A DNA stretch of 64,000 nt from Okeania sp. SIO2B3 (GCF_010672525.1 NZ_JAAHGH010000012.1:1-64000); one strand, 5' to 3'. Shown: positions 28,991 to 38,085, counted from the first letter of the stretch. The notes: a model not told the origin generated them from the letters alone. Program-made: numbers and translations.

Positions 28991-29752
28991 TTAACCTCTT
29001 ACAGCTCTGACCAAAGCTTGACAACCTTGTAAGAAAATACTGACATCTATACCTAATCCAATATATTGAACTCCACAGTCAATCCATTTTTTAGCAGTCT
29101 CAGAATTATTGGTAAAAGTACCGACAGTTTTTCCAGAACTCCGGATAATTTCTACTGCTTTTTGCATTAGTTCAACAACTCGAATATCATCTACCTCTCC
29201 AGGAATACCTAAAGATTGAGATAAATCATAAGGACCGAGAAAAATAACATCAATGTGAGGAACTGTAACAATTTCTCTCAGATTTTCGATACCTTTTGTA
29301 CCTTCTACATGAACTACAACTAAAGATTCTGCATTCAATTTATCAGTGATATTACTACCTGCTGAAGTGTAAACTCCTGCACGAGTTCCGAATGATAAAC
29401 CACGGCAACCAATGGGATTATATTTTGCACTTTGCACTACTATTTCTGCATCAGTTATTGTTTCTATTTGTGGAACTTGTACACCCGCACTACCAATATC
29501 AAGAGCGCGTTGAATTTGTGCAGCATCATTTTTACTGACTCTGACAACGGGAGCAATACCTACACAGTCAGCAGCACGACAAAGGTCTTCTGCTACTAGG
29601 ATATTTAGAGGTCCGTGTTCGAGGTCAATGACTGCAAAATCAAATCCTGCTAGACCACAAATTTCTATAAATGCAGGGTAAGCACAGTTCATAAAAGGTC
29701 CGAGTACAACTTCGCCGTTTTTGAGTTTTTGTTTGAGTTGATTTTTTTGCAT
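28991..29752 (-). CDS. HpcH/HpaI family aldolase
   Basis: The 253-residue protein is a metal-dependent (class II) 2-keto acid aldolase of the HpcH/HpaI/GarL family, cleaving or forming 4-hydroxy-2-oxo acids with pyruvate as a usual partner. Visible: VIDLEHGPLN with His46, VVRVSKND with Arg71, GCRGLSFGTRAG, the metal-binding Glu in VHVEGTKGIENL and the Asp in IFLGPYDLSQSLG. Length is usual. It is the next gene upstream of the dioxygenase on the same strand, though separated by a repeat cluster. The true substrate is not evident. Confidence 0.92.
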   Translation of the reverse strand: MQKNQLKQKLKNGEVVLGPFMNCAYPAFIEICGLAGFDFAVIDLEHGPLNILVAEDLCRAADCVGIAPVVRVSKNDAAQIQRALDIGSAGVQVPQIETITDAEIVVQSAKYNPIGCRGLSFGTRAGVYTSAGSNITDKLNAESLVVVHVEGTKGIENLREIVTVPHIDVIFLGPYDLSQSLGIPGEVDDIRVVELMQKAVEIIRSSGKTVGTFTNNSETAKKWIDCGVQYIGLGIDVSIFLQGCQALVRAVRG

Positions 29753-30276
29753 GGTTGGTTGATTGAATATATAGAAAAGTGGGAGTAGGGAGTAGGGGAG
29801 TAGGGGAGTAGGGGAGTGGGGGAGTGGGGGAGATTAAATAGTAAGAGTAATTTAAGAAATTATCAACATATTACTATACAACCGGATTCTATATAAAACT
29901 CCGCCTTTTAAGGCGAAATGCTTTTGGAGCGAAGCTCAAATCCCCTACTTCCCCTCCTGGGAGGGGTTAGGGGTGGGTTAACTTCTGACTTTTGACTTCG
30001 TTAAACATTATCCGGGTTAATTTCTCTTTCCTTGAGCATTTATACTGCTCTGTCTGCACGTTGTTTTTCCTGAATAGTTTTGTAGAATGAGCGTCTTGCC
30101 TTTTAGTTGTTTTATCCTGAACAAACACTCAGCTGTTGGTATTAGCGGTTAAAGAGATGATTTTTTGCTAGGGGTAACATTCTTAGTCGGGTATTCAGGG
30201 CGATCGCTTTGGATGACATTTAAATTTTCACCTCTTGATTTACTAATACTCAAAATTAACACTATAGTTACAAATT
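29753..30276. other. Intergenic with GGGAGTAGG tandem and CCCCTCC palindrome, no gene
   Basis: GGAGTAGGG/GGAGTGGGG tandem units at 29781-29832, an incomplete family A-like stretch (caaccggattctatata at 29880, cccctcctgggaggggttag at 29951, attatccgggtt at 30009), and an A+T-rich lead into the next gene. No supported reading frame. Confidence 0.4.
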
Positions 30277-31311
30277 ATGCCCACTCAACAAAATCCAAAT
30301 CATCAAAACACTCAACAAAATCCAAATCATCAAAACACTCAACAAAATCCAAATCATCAAAACACTCAACAAAATCCAAATCATCAAAACACTCAACAAA
30401 ATCAAAACAATCAAAATACTCAACAAAATCCAAATCATCAAAACACTCAACAAAATCAAAACAATCAAAATACTCAACAAGATCAAAACAATCAAAATAC
30501 TCAACAAGATCCAAATCATCAAGACAATCCTGAAAATCAACCCCATCGTAATTTATTTCAGAGATTTATCCAACCTATCCTTAACAATAGTAAGGTGATT
30601 TTTGCTGGAACTATTGCTGGCGCTATTGGTGGTTTTATTGTTTCTACCATGGGATTTGTTGTTGATTTTGTAGAATTTCAACAACTTCTCAAAAGAGATA
30701 CCAGCAATTATAAATCGGGCTGGGTTTTGGTCAAAATCACAGGATCGTCTGTCACATCTTATGATTCCGCTGAACAACAAGGAACAGATGGACTCAAAGC
30801 TTTTTTTGTTCAGAAATTAAAAGGAACATCTAAACTAACTCGTATGATTTATACAGATGATCAACCTACGGATGAACTGCTAAATCAAGGTGTATCTCCA
30901 GAGTATGATATTAGTGTTCTAAAAAATGTAGATTATGTAGGTGAAATTGATGGTTTTGCTAACACAATACCCATATCAAAAAGAAATTCTGAAACGCTCA
31001 ATGCACGACTCATTCAGGCGAGTAGAAATGAAGAACCTGTTTGTCTTTTTGTTTATGGTATACGTGATAATGAGAAGTCTCAATTCTTAAACATTTTAGA
31101 CTTGAAAACAGTAGACAAAGAATATCAAGATCAATATAATAATCTTAAAAAAGAAGAGAATTCACAAGAAGAGAATTCACAGAATAAATTGGTTGAATTA
31201 GTTGAATTAACTGAGGGTGCTTGCCCTAATAATATCAAACCCGATATCTTGTTAAAGCAATTACCAAAATATCAATCCTTGGTTGATAGATACTTTGACT
31301 CTCGAATATGA
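30277..31311 (+). CDS. Membrane protein with Asn/Gln-rich nonapeptide repeats
   Basis: No family recognised. Residues 1-90 or so consist of about nine tandem copies of a 9-residue TQQNPNHQN unit (27-bp DNA repeats at 30283-30530), drifting to NQNNQN and DQNNQN, a prion-like low-complexity composition. One hydrophobic segment follows at about residues 108-132 (VIFAGTIAGAIGGFIVSTMG). The remaining 210 residues form a polar domain of unknown fold, with an EENSQ duplication near the end. All frames of the repeat are open because the unit lacks stops, but only this one continues into a long unique domain. Confidence 0.72.
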   Translation: MPTQQNPNHQNTQQNPNHQNTQQNPNHQNTQQNPNHQNTQQNQNNQNTQQNPNHQNTQQNQNNQNTQQDQNNQNTQQDPNHQDNPENQPHRNLFQRFIQPILNNSKVIFAGTIAGAIGGFIVSTMGFVVDFVEFQQLLKRDTSNYKSGWVLVKITGSSVTSYDSAEQQGTDGLKAFFVQKLKGTSKLTRMIYTDDQPTDELLNQGVSPEYDISVLKNVDYVGEIDGFANTIPISKRNSETLNARLIQASRNEEPVCLFVYGIRDNEKSQFLNILDLKTVDKEYQDQYNNLKKEENSQEENSQNKLVELVELTEGACPNNIKPDILLKQLPKYQSLVDRYFDSRI

Positions 31312-31450
31312 GCTTTCGTTAATTAGCAGAAACCTCGTTTTTTAACAACCATTAATATTTTGAACGAATAGAGAAAATAGGTAACAGGGGAGTTTGGGGG
31401 TTTGGTGACTAAACCCCTAGAATGAGCCACATTGAAAAAATGATAACCCT

Positions 31451-31541
31451 CAGAACTTACGCATAATGTGAAAATATACACTACCTGTAAGGACGAATGC
31501 CATTCGCCCCTACTAGATATGCTGGCTGTGCGTAAGTCCTG
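31451..31541. mobile_element. Family C short inverted-repeat element (91 bp)
   Basis: Left end CAGAACTTACGCA (31451-31463), right end TGCGTAAGTCCTG (31529-31541). The middle contains gacgaatgccattcgcccct, a small palindrome also present in the copies at 33.3 and 40.9 kb. Too small to code. The remainder of the gap 31312-31659 holds no gene. Confidence 0.72.
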
Positions 31542-31659
31542 AACCCTGTAAAGACGTTGTATGCAATGTCCCTACTTTTTAAGGCGAAATGTTTTTGGAG
31601 GGTTTCTCAAAATTCCCATTAAAAAAACAACTTCTAAATTCTGAATTCAAAATTCTAAC

Positions 31660-33192
31660 TTACTGCAGTCTTACTACTTCTTCTAGACTTTCATTTGCTA
31701 ACCTGTCTACTGCGCGCAAAACATAAGTTCCTGGCGTAACTCTCACCGCATTAGTAGCAGAATTTAATACTTGTACAAGTGCCCATTGATTACCTGTTTG
31801 CTGATACAACGCCCAAGACCGAACATCACCAGTATTATCAGCACTCCAACTAATAACATCAGAATTAACTTGTATTCCTGTAGGTGGTGCGGGAGGTTGG
31901 TTATCTAACCACGGCATCGCTGGAGGTAATGCTGGAGTTGGATAAACTGAACTTTTGAACACATTATTCACACCTGCGAAATTATCTCGAAACATCTTCA
32001 TACTAAAAAAGATATTTCCTAAAGAAAGTTGACTTGCTCTCTGACGAGAAATAGCAACTTGTCTCTCAAACTCAGATACTGACCAACCCGCACCTTGCAA
32101 CTGACTTAAATAGTTTCCGGCATAAATATGACGACGTTGTGGGTTTTGTTGTAACCACCAATTTAACAAAACTGGATAACTTTGTTGAGGGGGGTCGATA
32201 CGCCAATACAGTTGGGGTGCTAAATAATCTACCCAACCCTTCTCCATCCATAATTTCACGTCAGCATATAAACTTTCATATTGATCTAACCCGACAATAC
32301 CAGGAGGGTTTCCTGGGCGATAAATGCCAAATGGACTAATGCCAAATTTTACATAAGGTTTCTCAGCGTGAATACCTTGGTAAAGACGTTGCACCATGTT
32401 ATTCACATTCTGTCGTCGCCAGTTAGATAAAGAGAGAGTACCACCAGATGCTTTGTATGCGTTATAGGTTTGGTAGTCGGGGAACTCTTGTCCCCGTTTA
32501 GGGTAGGGGTAGAAATAATCATCAAAGTGAATAGCATCAACGTCATAACGACGGACTACATCCATAATAGTGTTGAAAGTTTGGTCTTGAATAACTTTCG
32601 CCCCTGGGTCCATCCAAATGTTGTTGCCGTATCTATAAGCATATTGGGGATATTTGACTGCCATGTGATTTCCAGCAAAGGAACCATCATTGGGACTAAG
32701 TTGAGCGCGGTATGGGTTAAACCAAGCATGGAGTTCGATATTGCGTTTATGACTTTCGGCGATCGCGAATTCTAGTGGGTCGTAATATGGTTCTGGTGGG
32801 GTTCCCTGTTTGCCTGTCATCCAACCACTCCAGGGTTCGATGGGAGAATCATACAAAGCGTCTCCATTGGGTCGAACTTGCAAGACTAAAGCATTGAGGT
32901 TAAGTTCTTGCATCCGGTTGAGGATGTTGAGTAATTCTGATTTCTGTTGCGCGACAGATAGACCACGTTGGGAAGGCCAGTCAATATTGGCAACGGATGC
33001 TACCCATACTCCTCGAAATTCTCTGGGGGAAAAGGAGGAGGGTTGTTGAGCAGTGGCGGTTGGTAGATAAGTGTAGATTTGAGTGAGGGTTAGTCCAAAT
33101 ATTATTAGGGAAACCCAGAGGAGGTTTTTGGGTCGAAAGCGAATATTCGGAGGGATGTTAATTTTGGAAAATAGTTTGCTGATTAAGTTCAT
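31660..33192 (-). CDS. Glycosyl hydrolase-like 10 (GHL10/DUF187) secreted protein
   Basis: From the ATG at 33192 (MNLISKLFSKINIPPNIRFR) the product has 510 residues; an upstream ATG at 33246 is possible. A signal sequence (NLLWVSLIIFGLTLTQIYTY) ends near TATA-QQ. The catalytic-type domain begins FRGVWVASVANIDWPSQ and includes ALVLQVRPNGDALYDS, HAWFNPYRAQ, DAIHFDDYFYPYP and DYLAPQLYWRIDPP, the signatures of the YngK/GHL10 family, thought to act on polysaccharide or peptidoglycan. A fibronectin-like C-terminal domain (PAPPTGIQVNSDVISWSADN) follows. Probably periplasmic or secreted. Confidence 0.9.
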   Translation of the reverse strand: MNLISKLFSKINIPPNIRFRPKNLLWVSLIIFGLTLTQIYTYLPTATAQQPSSFSPREFRGVWVASVANIDWPSQRGLSVAQQKSELLNILNRMQELNLNALVLQVRPNGDALYDSPIEPWSGWMTGKQGTPPEPYYDPLEFAIAESHKRNIELHAWFNPYRAQLSPNDGSFAGNHMAVKYPQYAYRYGNNIWMDPGAKVIQDQTFNTIMDVVRRYDVDAIHFDDYFYPYPKRGQEFPDYQTYNAYKASGGTLSLSNWRRQNVNNMVQRLYQGIHAEKPYVKFGISPFGIYRPGNPPGIVGLDQYESLYADVKLWMEKGWVDYLAPQLYWRIDPPQQSYPVLLNWWLQQNPQRRHIYAGNYLSQLQGAGWSVSEFERQVAISRQRASQLSLGNIFFSMKMFRDNFAGVNNVFKSSVYPTPALPPAMPWLDNQPPAPPTGIQVNSDVISWSADNTGDVRSWALYQQTGNQWALVQVLNSATNAVRVTPGTYVLRAVDRLANESLEEVVRLQ

Positions 33193-33232
33193 TTTTGGAC
33201 GATTTGGATAATTTAACCTCATTCTAGTTATA

Positions 33233-33349
33233 CAGGACTTACGCACGGAGGCTAAATCGAGTGAGGGTGCCTATTCGGCAGCTCTGCGGAGCGCAAATGC
33301 CATTCGCCCCTACATCTGGTGGTTTCAAGGTCAATTTGCGTAAGTTCTG
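33233..33349. mobile_element. Family C element next to the GHL10 gene
   Basis: Left end CAGGACTTACGCA (33233-33245), right end TGCGTAAGTTCTG (33337-33349). The interior has caaatgccattcgcccctac and atctggtggtttca, shared with the 40.84 kb copy. It sits just upstream of the GHL10 gene and could affect its promoter. Confidence 0.72.
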
Positions 33350-33447
33350 TTATAATAATTATTCATATTTTTATAATTCCTCTGCTCCCCTGCTCCCCCA
33401 CTCCCTCCACCCAAGAAAATGTAGCAAAATTTTTGAGATTTGGTATT

Positions 33448-33602
33448 ATATCATGTTCGGATCGTCAGTGATCAAAATCCGTTCCGCTGACGCGGTCTAA
33501 AAACTTTACTTCCTTCTAGCCTTTTCTTCCCTTCAGCATAGCAGCATAGCTGCTCTCTGCCTTCCTTGCTGCAAAGTATCACTATTCAAACGGACATGAT
33601 AT
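33448..33602. mobile_element. Family A element
   Basis: ATATCATGTTCGG at 33448-33460 pairs with CGGACATGATAT at 33591-33602 (one mismatch). The interior lacks the CCCACCCC block of other copies and carries gcatagcagcatagctgctc instead. No coding capacity. Confidence 0.7.
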
Positions 33603-33683
33603 TACTCTCTCACCATTTATGGCTACAAACAAAATCATCAAGCTCTCACTCCATAGCAAGAGCTGGATAATTTGAACGCTTAC

Positions 33684-33893
33684 TTAGTCAAAAATTCCTT
33701 TGCTTTTACTTTTTTTCCTGACCATTATAATTATAGGTTGTGCATCTTCTGGGGTTTTACCTGTTGCTTTCAGTTGTTCTAGTATTTTGCCTATGTTCTT
33801 GAATATCTTACCTTGACCCTTCCGCAAATTGCGGATATCTTTACTTTTAGTCCCATTCATCTGTAAAATAATGGTGTTTGTTTTTTGCTTCAT
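33684..33893 (-). CDS. Small basic hypothetical protein (69 aa)
   Basis: A 69-residue basic protein beginning MKQKTNTIILQMNGTKSKDI and containing RNLRKGQGKIFKNIGKILEQ and AQPIIIMVRKKSKSKG. AAGGAG eight bases before the ATG makes it a likely real gene. The pattern (a beta strand, an RxLRxGxG motif, a helix, then a QPxxxxVRxKS end) recalls a family of short bacterial proteins, possibly DUF6200, but this is only an impression. It begins just after the decayed 3' part of a tnpB pseudogene on the same strand. Confidence 0.6.
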   Translation of the reverse strand: MKQKTNTIILQMNGTKSKDIRNLRKGQGKIFKNIGKILEQLKATGKTPEDAQPIIIMVRKKSKSKGIFD

Positions 33894-33904
33894 TTTTTTT
33901 CTCC

Positions 33905-34400
33905 TTGTTAAAGGTGACTTTATTTTTCTGAACTTTTTTGTACACAGGAATCAAATCATTATCTATAAAACTCGCTTTTGAGGTGTAAGATTATTCTGTA
34001 ATAATTACATCTATTCCTACTATCTCGGCTTGATAAGATAACATTTCTATTAACTTATTATAGGGGACAGATACAAAATTTTGATTATTTCTTTTCCCTG
34101 AGTTTATCTCCTGTTTCCACTCTTCATTGTAACCTATTATCAATGTTCCTATTTGATGATTAATCAGGGTATTAATAATCAAACGAGATGCTTTATGGAG
34201 GTAATCATTGATTTTAAATTCTCTTTTATTGCAAAGCTTTTTCAGTCTCAGACTTGATTGATTTTCCCGGAGTTGAGATTGTCGGAAGCTTTTAACTTTA
34301 TTATAGTATTGATTGATAGATTTTAATGGTCTGCCACTTATCACTCTTGGGTTTTATTCCGGCGCTTATTAAAAGTTTCGGCTGTCGCCGACATGAAAAT
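33905..34400 (-). pseudogene. TnpB internal fragment with frameshift and nonsense codon
   Basis: On minus, 34344-33991 reads SGRPLKSINQYYNKVKSFRQ ... LHKASRLIINTLINHQIGTL and VGIDVIITE, the central RuvC region of TnpB. After ITE comes TAA where homologues have Glu, and the frame continues SYTSKASFIDNDLIPVYKKV to about 33905. Upstream of the GTG-like position 34344 the continuation is out of frame. So this is a third, independent tnpB remnant in the window. Confidence 0.8.
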
Positions 34401-34630
34401 GTAGCTAAATTGTTTAATCCTCTATCAATAGTGGCGCAACGATTTTTCTCTAGCTCGTATTGTTTTTCGCATTTCTTCATAAATCACCTCAATCTGTCTC
34501 CTTTCTCCTGTCTTCTGTCTCCTTTCTCTTGTCTTCTGTCTCCTAGCTAAAAAAACGCGCATATTTATGAAGATACGATCGGGGGTTCTATATGACTATA
34601 TTTATGTACAATGTTTATTATACTTAAAAA

Positions 34631-36703
34631 ATGAATTTAATTGGCCAAGAATTTCCACAAATAGCAGCGATCGCCACAACTCCTGCAGCAACAAAATTAT
34701 TACAACCTATTTGCCAAACATTGGGGGCAACTCTATGGATGCCAGAGTCTTGTCAACAGGCAATAAATTCTACTGTTAACGCCGAAATTTACACCGACTC
34801 TCTGAAAAATCATCTAGCAAATATTTGGCAAAACTATAGTGCTATAGTTTTTTGTCTCGCCAGTGGTGCAGTTGTACGTTTAATCTCTCCACTTTTACAA
34901 GATAAATATCATGATCCAGCAGTAGTTGTTGTGGATGAAGCAGGTAAATTTGTCATTAGTTTATGTAGTGGACATCAAGGTGGTGCCGATAAAATGACTA
35001 ATGTACTTGCTCGCCTCCTGAACGCCACCCCAATTATTACAGGGGCATCCCATAATTTAGGATTACCTGGTATTGATATTTTGGGTAAACCTTTTGGTTG
35101 GCGACGAGGGAAGGGAGATTGGAATAGAGTCAGTGGAATAGTTGCTAGAGGAGAAGCTGTACAAGTAATTCAGGAAGTGGGTTCGAGGTTGTGGCAAGAG
35201 CATCTACCCCAGAATCATCCATTTGATTTTGGATTTCCAGAAATAGGCGATCGCTCATCCCCTACTCCCAAGGCCAGAATTTGGATTAGTTTTACTCAGC
35301 GTCAGTTTGCTCCAGATTCAGATTTACCGAAAGTGCAATGGCATCCACGAGTTTTGTGGATAGGGGTTGGTTGTGAAAGAGGTACTTCTAAAAAATTAAT
35401 TGCAACTGGTATTCAGCAAGTATTTCAAGCTAATCATTTAGCTGAGGGAGCGATCGCTGGAATTGTTACTATTGATATTAAAGCTGATGAAATAGGGTTA
35501 GTAGAATTTTGTCAGGAACAAAATTTACCTTTGCTGACTTTTCCTGCTGAGTTATTAAGCTGTGTTGAAGTACCTACTCCTTCTAATGTTGTTGCTCAAG
35601 AAGTAGGAACTCCTAGTGTGGCTGAAGCTGCTGCAATTTTAGGGGCAAAAGAAGGAAGAAGGAAGAAGGAAGAAGGAAGAAGGAAGAAGGAAGAAGGAAG
35701 AAGGAAGAAGTGGATAGAGACTCAAGCTCCAACCAATTATAAATACTGTGTAGAAGGCGGGATATTAAACCCAAAAGAAGAAGATAATTTTAATTCTGAA
35801 TTAAAAGAGAATACCGATAATTTATCCTCAAATTTTCAGGGAATTAATGAAGGTAATTTATTAGTCCGCAAACAAATATTCCGTTTAGAAGGAGAACCAG
35901 GAGCAGCAACTATTGCTGTTGCTTTAGCGCAAAAAGAATATACAGGAAGAACTGGAAAATTATTGTTAATTGGCACTGGTCCAGGAAAATTAGAACAGAT
36001 GACACCCGCTGCTCAAACTGCTATTAGTTATGCTGATGTTGTCATTGGTTATTCTCTTTATATTGACTTAATTCAACCCTTATTAAATCCTGGGCAAATA
36101 GTAGAAAAACTACCTATTACTCAAGAAAAGGAACGAGCAGAAAGAGCAATTGAATTGGCAAATTTTGGCTTAAATGTTGCAGTAGTTTCTTCTGGAGATT
36201 GTGGAATTTATGGCATGGCAGGATTAGTTTTAGAACAACTTCGAGCCACAGGTTGGGATGGCAAAATTCCCATGGTAGAAGTATTTCCTGGAGTTAGTGC
36301 TTTACAATCTGCTGCTGCTAGAGTTGGTGCGCCTTTGATGCACGATTTTTGTGCTATTAGTTTGAGCGATTTATTAACACCTTGGGAGGTAATAGAAAAA
36401 CGTTTAAATGCTGTAGCAATGGCAGATTTTGTCGTGGCACTTTATAATCCTAAATCCCAGAAAAGAACAGAACAATTAGTTAAAGCTGTGAATATCTTTT
36501 TAGAATATCGTAAACCAGAAACTCCAGTAGCAATTGTCAGGTCTGTTTATAGAGAAAATGAGGAAATTACCTTGACAAGTTTGGATAAATTATTGGAATT
36601 TTCTATTGATATGTTGACAGTAATTTTGATTGGTAATGAATCTACAGGTATTTATAATAATTGGATGATTACACCGAGGGGTTATTCAACAATTAATAAT
36701 TAA
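34631..36703 (+). CDS. cobJ: CbiG-CobJ fusion: cobalt-precorrin-5A hydrolase / precorrin-3B C17-methyltransferase
   Basis: The 690-residue protein fuses two steps of corrin ring synthesis. Residues 1-338 are CbiG-like (SAIVFCLASGAVVRLISPLL, VISLCSGHQGGADKMTNVLA, LWIGVGCERGTSKKLIATGI), which opens the lactone ring. Residues about 430-690 are the SAM-dependent C17-methyltransferase (KLLLIGTGPGKLEQMTPAAQ, VSSGDCGIYGMAGLVLEQLR, VEVFPGVSALQSAAARVGAP, DFVVALYNPKSQKRTEQLVK). The fusion is known in cyanobacteria. The linker carries an in-frame EGRRKK/EEGRRKK repeat at about residues 340-362, coded by a purine tandem repeat of an intergenic type. The last codons (STINN) and stop fall in a 7-bp tandem repeat. 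Confidence 0.95.
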   Translation: MNLIGQEFPQIAAIATTPAATKLLQPICQTLGATLWMPESCQQAINSTVNAEIYTDSLKNHLANIWQNYSAIVFCLASGAVVRLISPLLQDKYHDPAVVVVDEAGKFVISLCSGHQGGADKMTNVLARLLNATPIITGASHNLGLPGIDILGKPFGWRRGKGDWNRVSGIVARGEAVQVIQEVGSRLWQEHLPQNHPFDFGFPEIGDRSSPTPKARIWISFTQRQFAPDSDLPKVQWHPRVLWIGVGCERGTSKKLIATGIQQVFQANHLAEGAIAGIVTIDIKADEIGLVEFCQEQNLPLLTFPAELLSCVEVPTPSNVVAQEVGTPSVAEAAAILGAKEGRRKKEEGRRKKEEGRRKKWIETQAPTNYKYCVEGGILNPKEEDNFNSELKENTDNLSSNFQGINEGNLLVRKQIFRLEGEPGAATIAVALAQKEYTGRTGKLLLIGTGPGKLEQMTPAAQTAISYADVVIGYSLYIDLIQPLLNPGQIVEKLPITQEKERAERAIELANFGLNVAVVSSGDCGIYGMAGLVLEQLRATGWDGKIPMVEVFPGVSALQSAAARVGAPLMHDFCAISLSDLLTPWEVIEKRLNAVAMADFVVALYNPKSQKRTEQLVKAVNIFLEYRKPETPVAIVRSVYRENEEITLTSLDKLLEFSIDMLTVILIGNESTGIYNNWMITPRGYSTINN
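35648..35710 (+). repeat. In-frame AAGGAAGAAGG tandem repeat inside cobJ
   Basis: Three units of a 21-bp gaaggaagaaggaagaaggaa-type sequence encode the basic/acidic EGRRKKE repeats of the CbiG-CobJ linker. The complementary TTCCTTCTTCC repeat is intergenic at 28944-28986 and 57844-57871. Confidence 0.8.
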
Positions 36704-36790
36704 TAATTAATAATTAATAATTAATTATTACCTCTACTTGAAGGCAGATAGGATGTAAGCATTTTCTGCAGAATGCTGCGCAAACAGCTA
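36694..36790. repeat. 7-bp TTAATAA tandem repeat and family F motif after cobJ
   Basis: The 7-bp units run 36694-36727 across the cobJ stop codon. A family F motif in inverse orientation (gtaagcattttctgcagaat, then gctgcgcaaac) is at 36757-36785. Confidence 0.65.
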
Positions 36791-36966
36791 TTAGCACTCA
36801 GCTATCAGTAATGAGTAATTACTTCTAAGGTTTAGGAAGAGGACTTTGCCAGTAAATTTTATTCAAACTCAATTTCAAAGGTTGCTTTATCTTCCTCAAA
36901 ATTAATAGCTGTTAACGCAGTTCCTCCGATAGGAGGCTAGCTAATAGCTGACGGCTAAATGCTTAC

Positions 36967-37368
36967 CTAATTACCACCAAAAGTAGGAATTGAATCAGAA
37001 GGAGGAGCTGTCATTACTGATGAATTATAGGGATTAACTAAATCAGGAGTTCTAATGACTGGTGTACTAGAAAACTGTCGCCTTTGCTCCTCTATATAAA
37101 GCTGGTTGACTTGGCGTAAGTCGTCAGAAATAGCTTCATCAGGAAACCTTAAAATACCAAAATAACGACCTATTTGGTGCAAAAACTCTGTTTTATCAAA
37201 AAAGTTACCAGAATATCTTTGACTTGCTTCGTTAAACTCTTCTGCAAAAGGTTGATATGTACGAACAGGAGCTTCAGGATGTCCCGCTTGAGCAATTTGG
37301 ACAGATGTTAGAGTGGCGATCGCTGAAAAAATCATTATGCCACTGAGGCTTTTCAAGTTCATGGCCAT
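36967..37368 (-). CDS. Small secreted protein of unknown function
   Basis: The 133-residue product starts MAMNLKSLSGIMIFSAIATL and has a signal peptide ending at about residue 28 (VQIAQA-GHPE). The mature part is polar, with YQPFAEEFNEASQRYSGNFF, an IGRYFGILRFPDEA segment and a Pro/Ser/Thr-rich C-terminus. Not recognised as any named family. It is divergent from pyrE with 105 bp between the starts. Confidence 0.7.
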   Translation of the reverse strand: MAMNLKSLSGIMIFSAIATLTSVQIAQAGHPEAPVRTYQPFAEEFNEASQRYSGNFFDKTEFLHQIGRYFGILRFPDEAISDDLRQVNQLYIEEQRRQFSSTPVIRTPDLVNPYNSSVMTAPPSDSIPTFGGN

Positions 37369-37473
37369 ACTTTACTATGTTATTTTGGGTTATTACTGCT
37401 AAATTGCCCATATTATAGCAGTGAGATTATAGGGCAAAAAGTTATATATTTTGGAACTATTTTAATTAAAAGT

Positions 37474-38085
37474 ATGACAAATCAAATTTCATCCTTAGCT
37501 ACTGTTGATTTAACCACTATCAAACAAGAATTACTCGATTTGTTATGTCGGTTAGCTTATCGCGAAGGGGATTTTATCTTATCTTCTGGACAACGTAGCT
37601 CCTATTACATCAATGGTAAATACGTTACTCTTCATCCCCAAGGTGCTTTAGCAATTGGACGGTTATTATTGTCCATGTTACCTGAAGATACTCAAGGTGT
37701 AGCAGGTTTAACTTTAGGTGCAGATCCAATGGTTACTGCTGTTAGTGTGGTCTCAGCTTATGAAAATCGTCCAATACCAGCTTTAATTATCCGAAAACAA
37801 GCTAAAGGACATGGCACAATGGCTTATATAGAAGGACCAACACTAGAAGCTAATGCCAGGGTTATTGTTTTGGAAGATGTTGTCACAACTGGAGCTTCAG
37901 CAATGCTAGCTGTTAATCGACTGCGAGAAGCAAACTATCAAGTCGATCGGGTTTTTGCCCTTGTAGATAGGGAGCAAGGAGGTAGAGAACTTTATCAAAA
38001 AGAAGGTCTTCAGTTTGAGTCAATATTTACTATATCAGAGCTACAAGAAAATCTGAAAAATATGAGTCAGAAAAATGACGACTAA
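37474..38085 (+). CDS. pyrE: Orotate phosphoribosyltransferase
   Basis: PyrE joins orotate to PRPP to give OMP in pyrimidine synthesis. The 203-residue protein has FILSSGQRSSYYINGKYVTL, GLTLGADPMVTAVSVVSAYE, the flexible loop RKQAKGHGTM and the PRPP-binding motif VIVLEDVVTTGASAM at about residues 130-144. Length is normal. The 3' end overlaps the next gene by 11 bp. Confidence 0.97.
   Translation: MTNQISSLATVDLTTIKQELLDLLCRLAYREGDFILSSGQRSSYYINGKYVTLHPQGALAIGRLLLSMLPEDTQGVAGLTLGADPMVTAVSVVSAYENRPIPALIIRKQAKGHGTMAYIEGPTLEANARVIVLEDVVTTGASAMLAVNRLREANYQVDRVFALVDREQGGRELYQKEGLQFESIFTISELQENLKNMSQKNDD

Noticed and set aside
30268-30546. Minus-strand frames of 79-92 codons rich in Ile/Leu or Asp/Phe opposite the Asn/Gln repeat
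   Set aside because: They are mirror frames of the 27-bp tandem repeat; only the plus frame from 30277 continues into a long unique domain.
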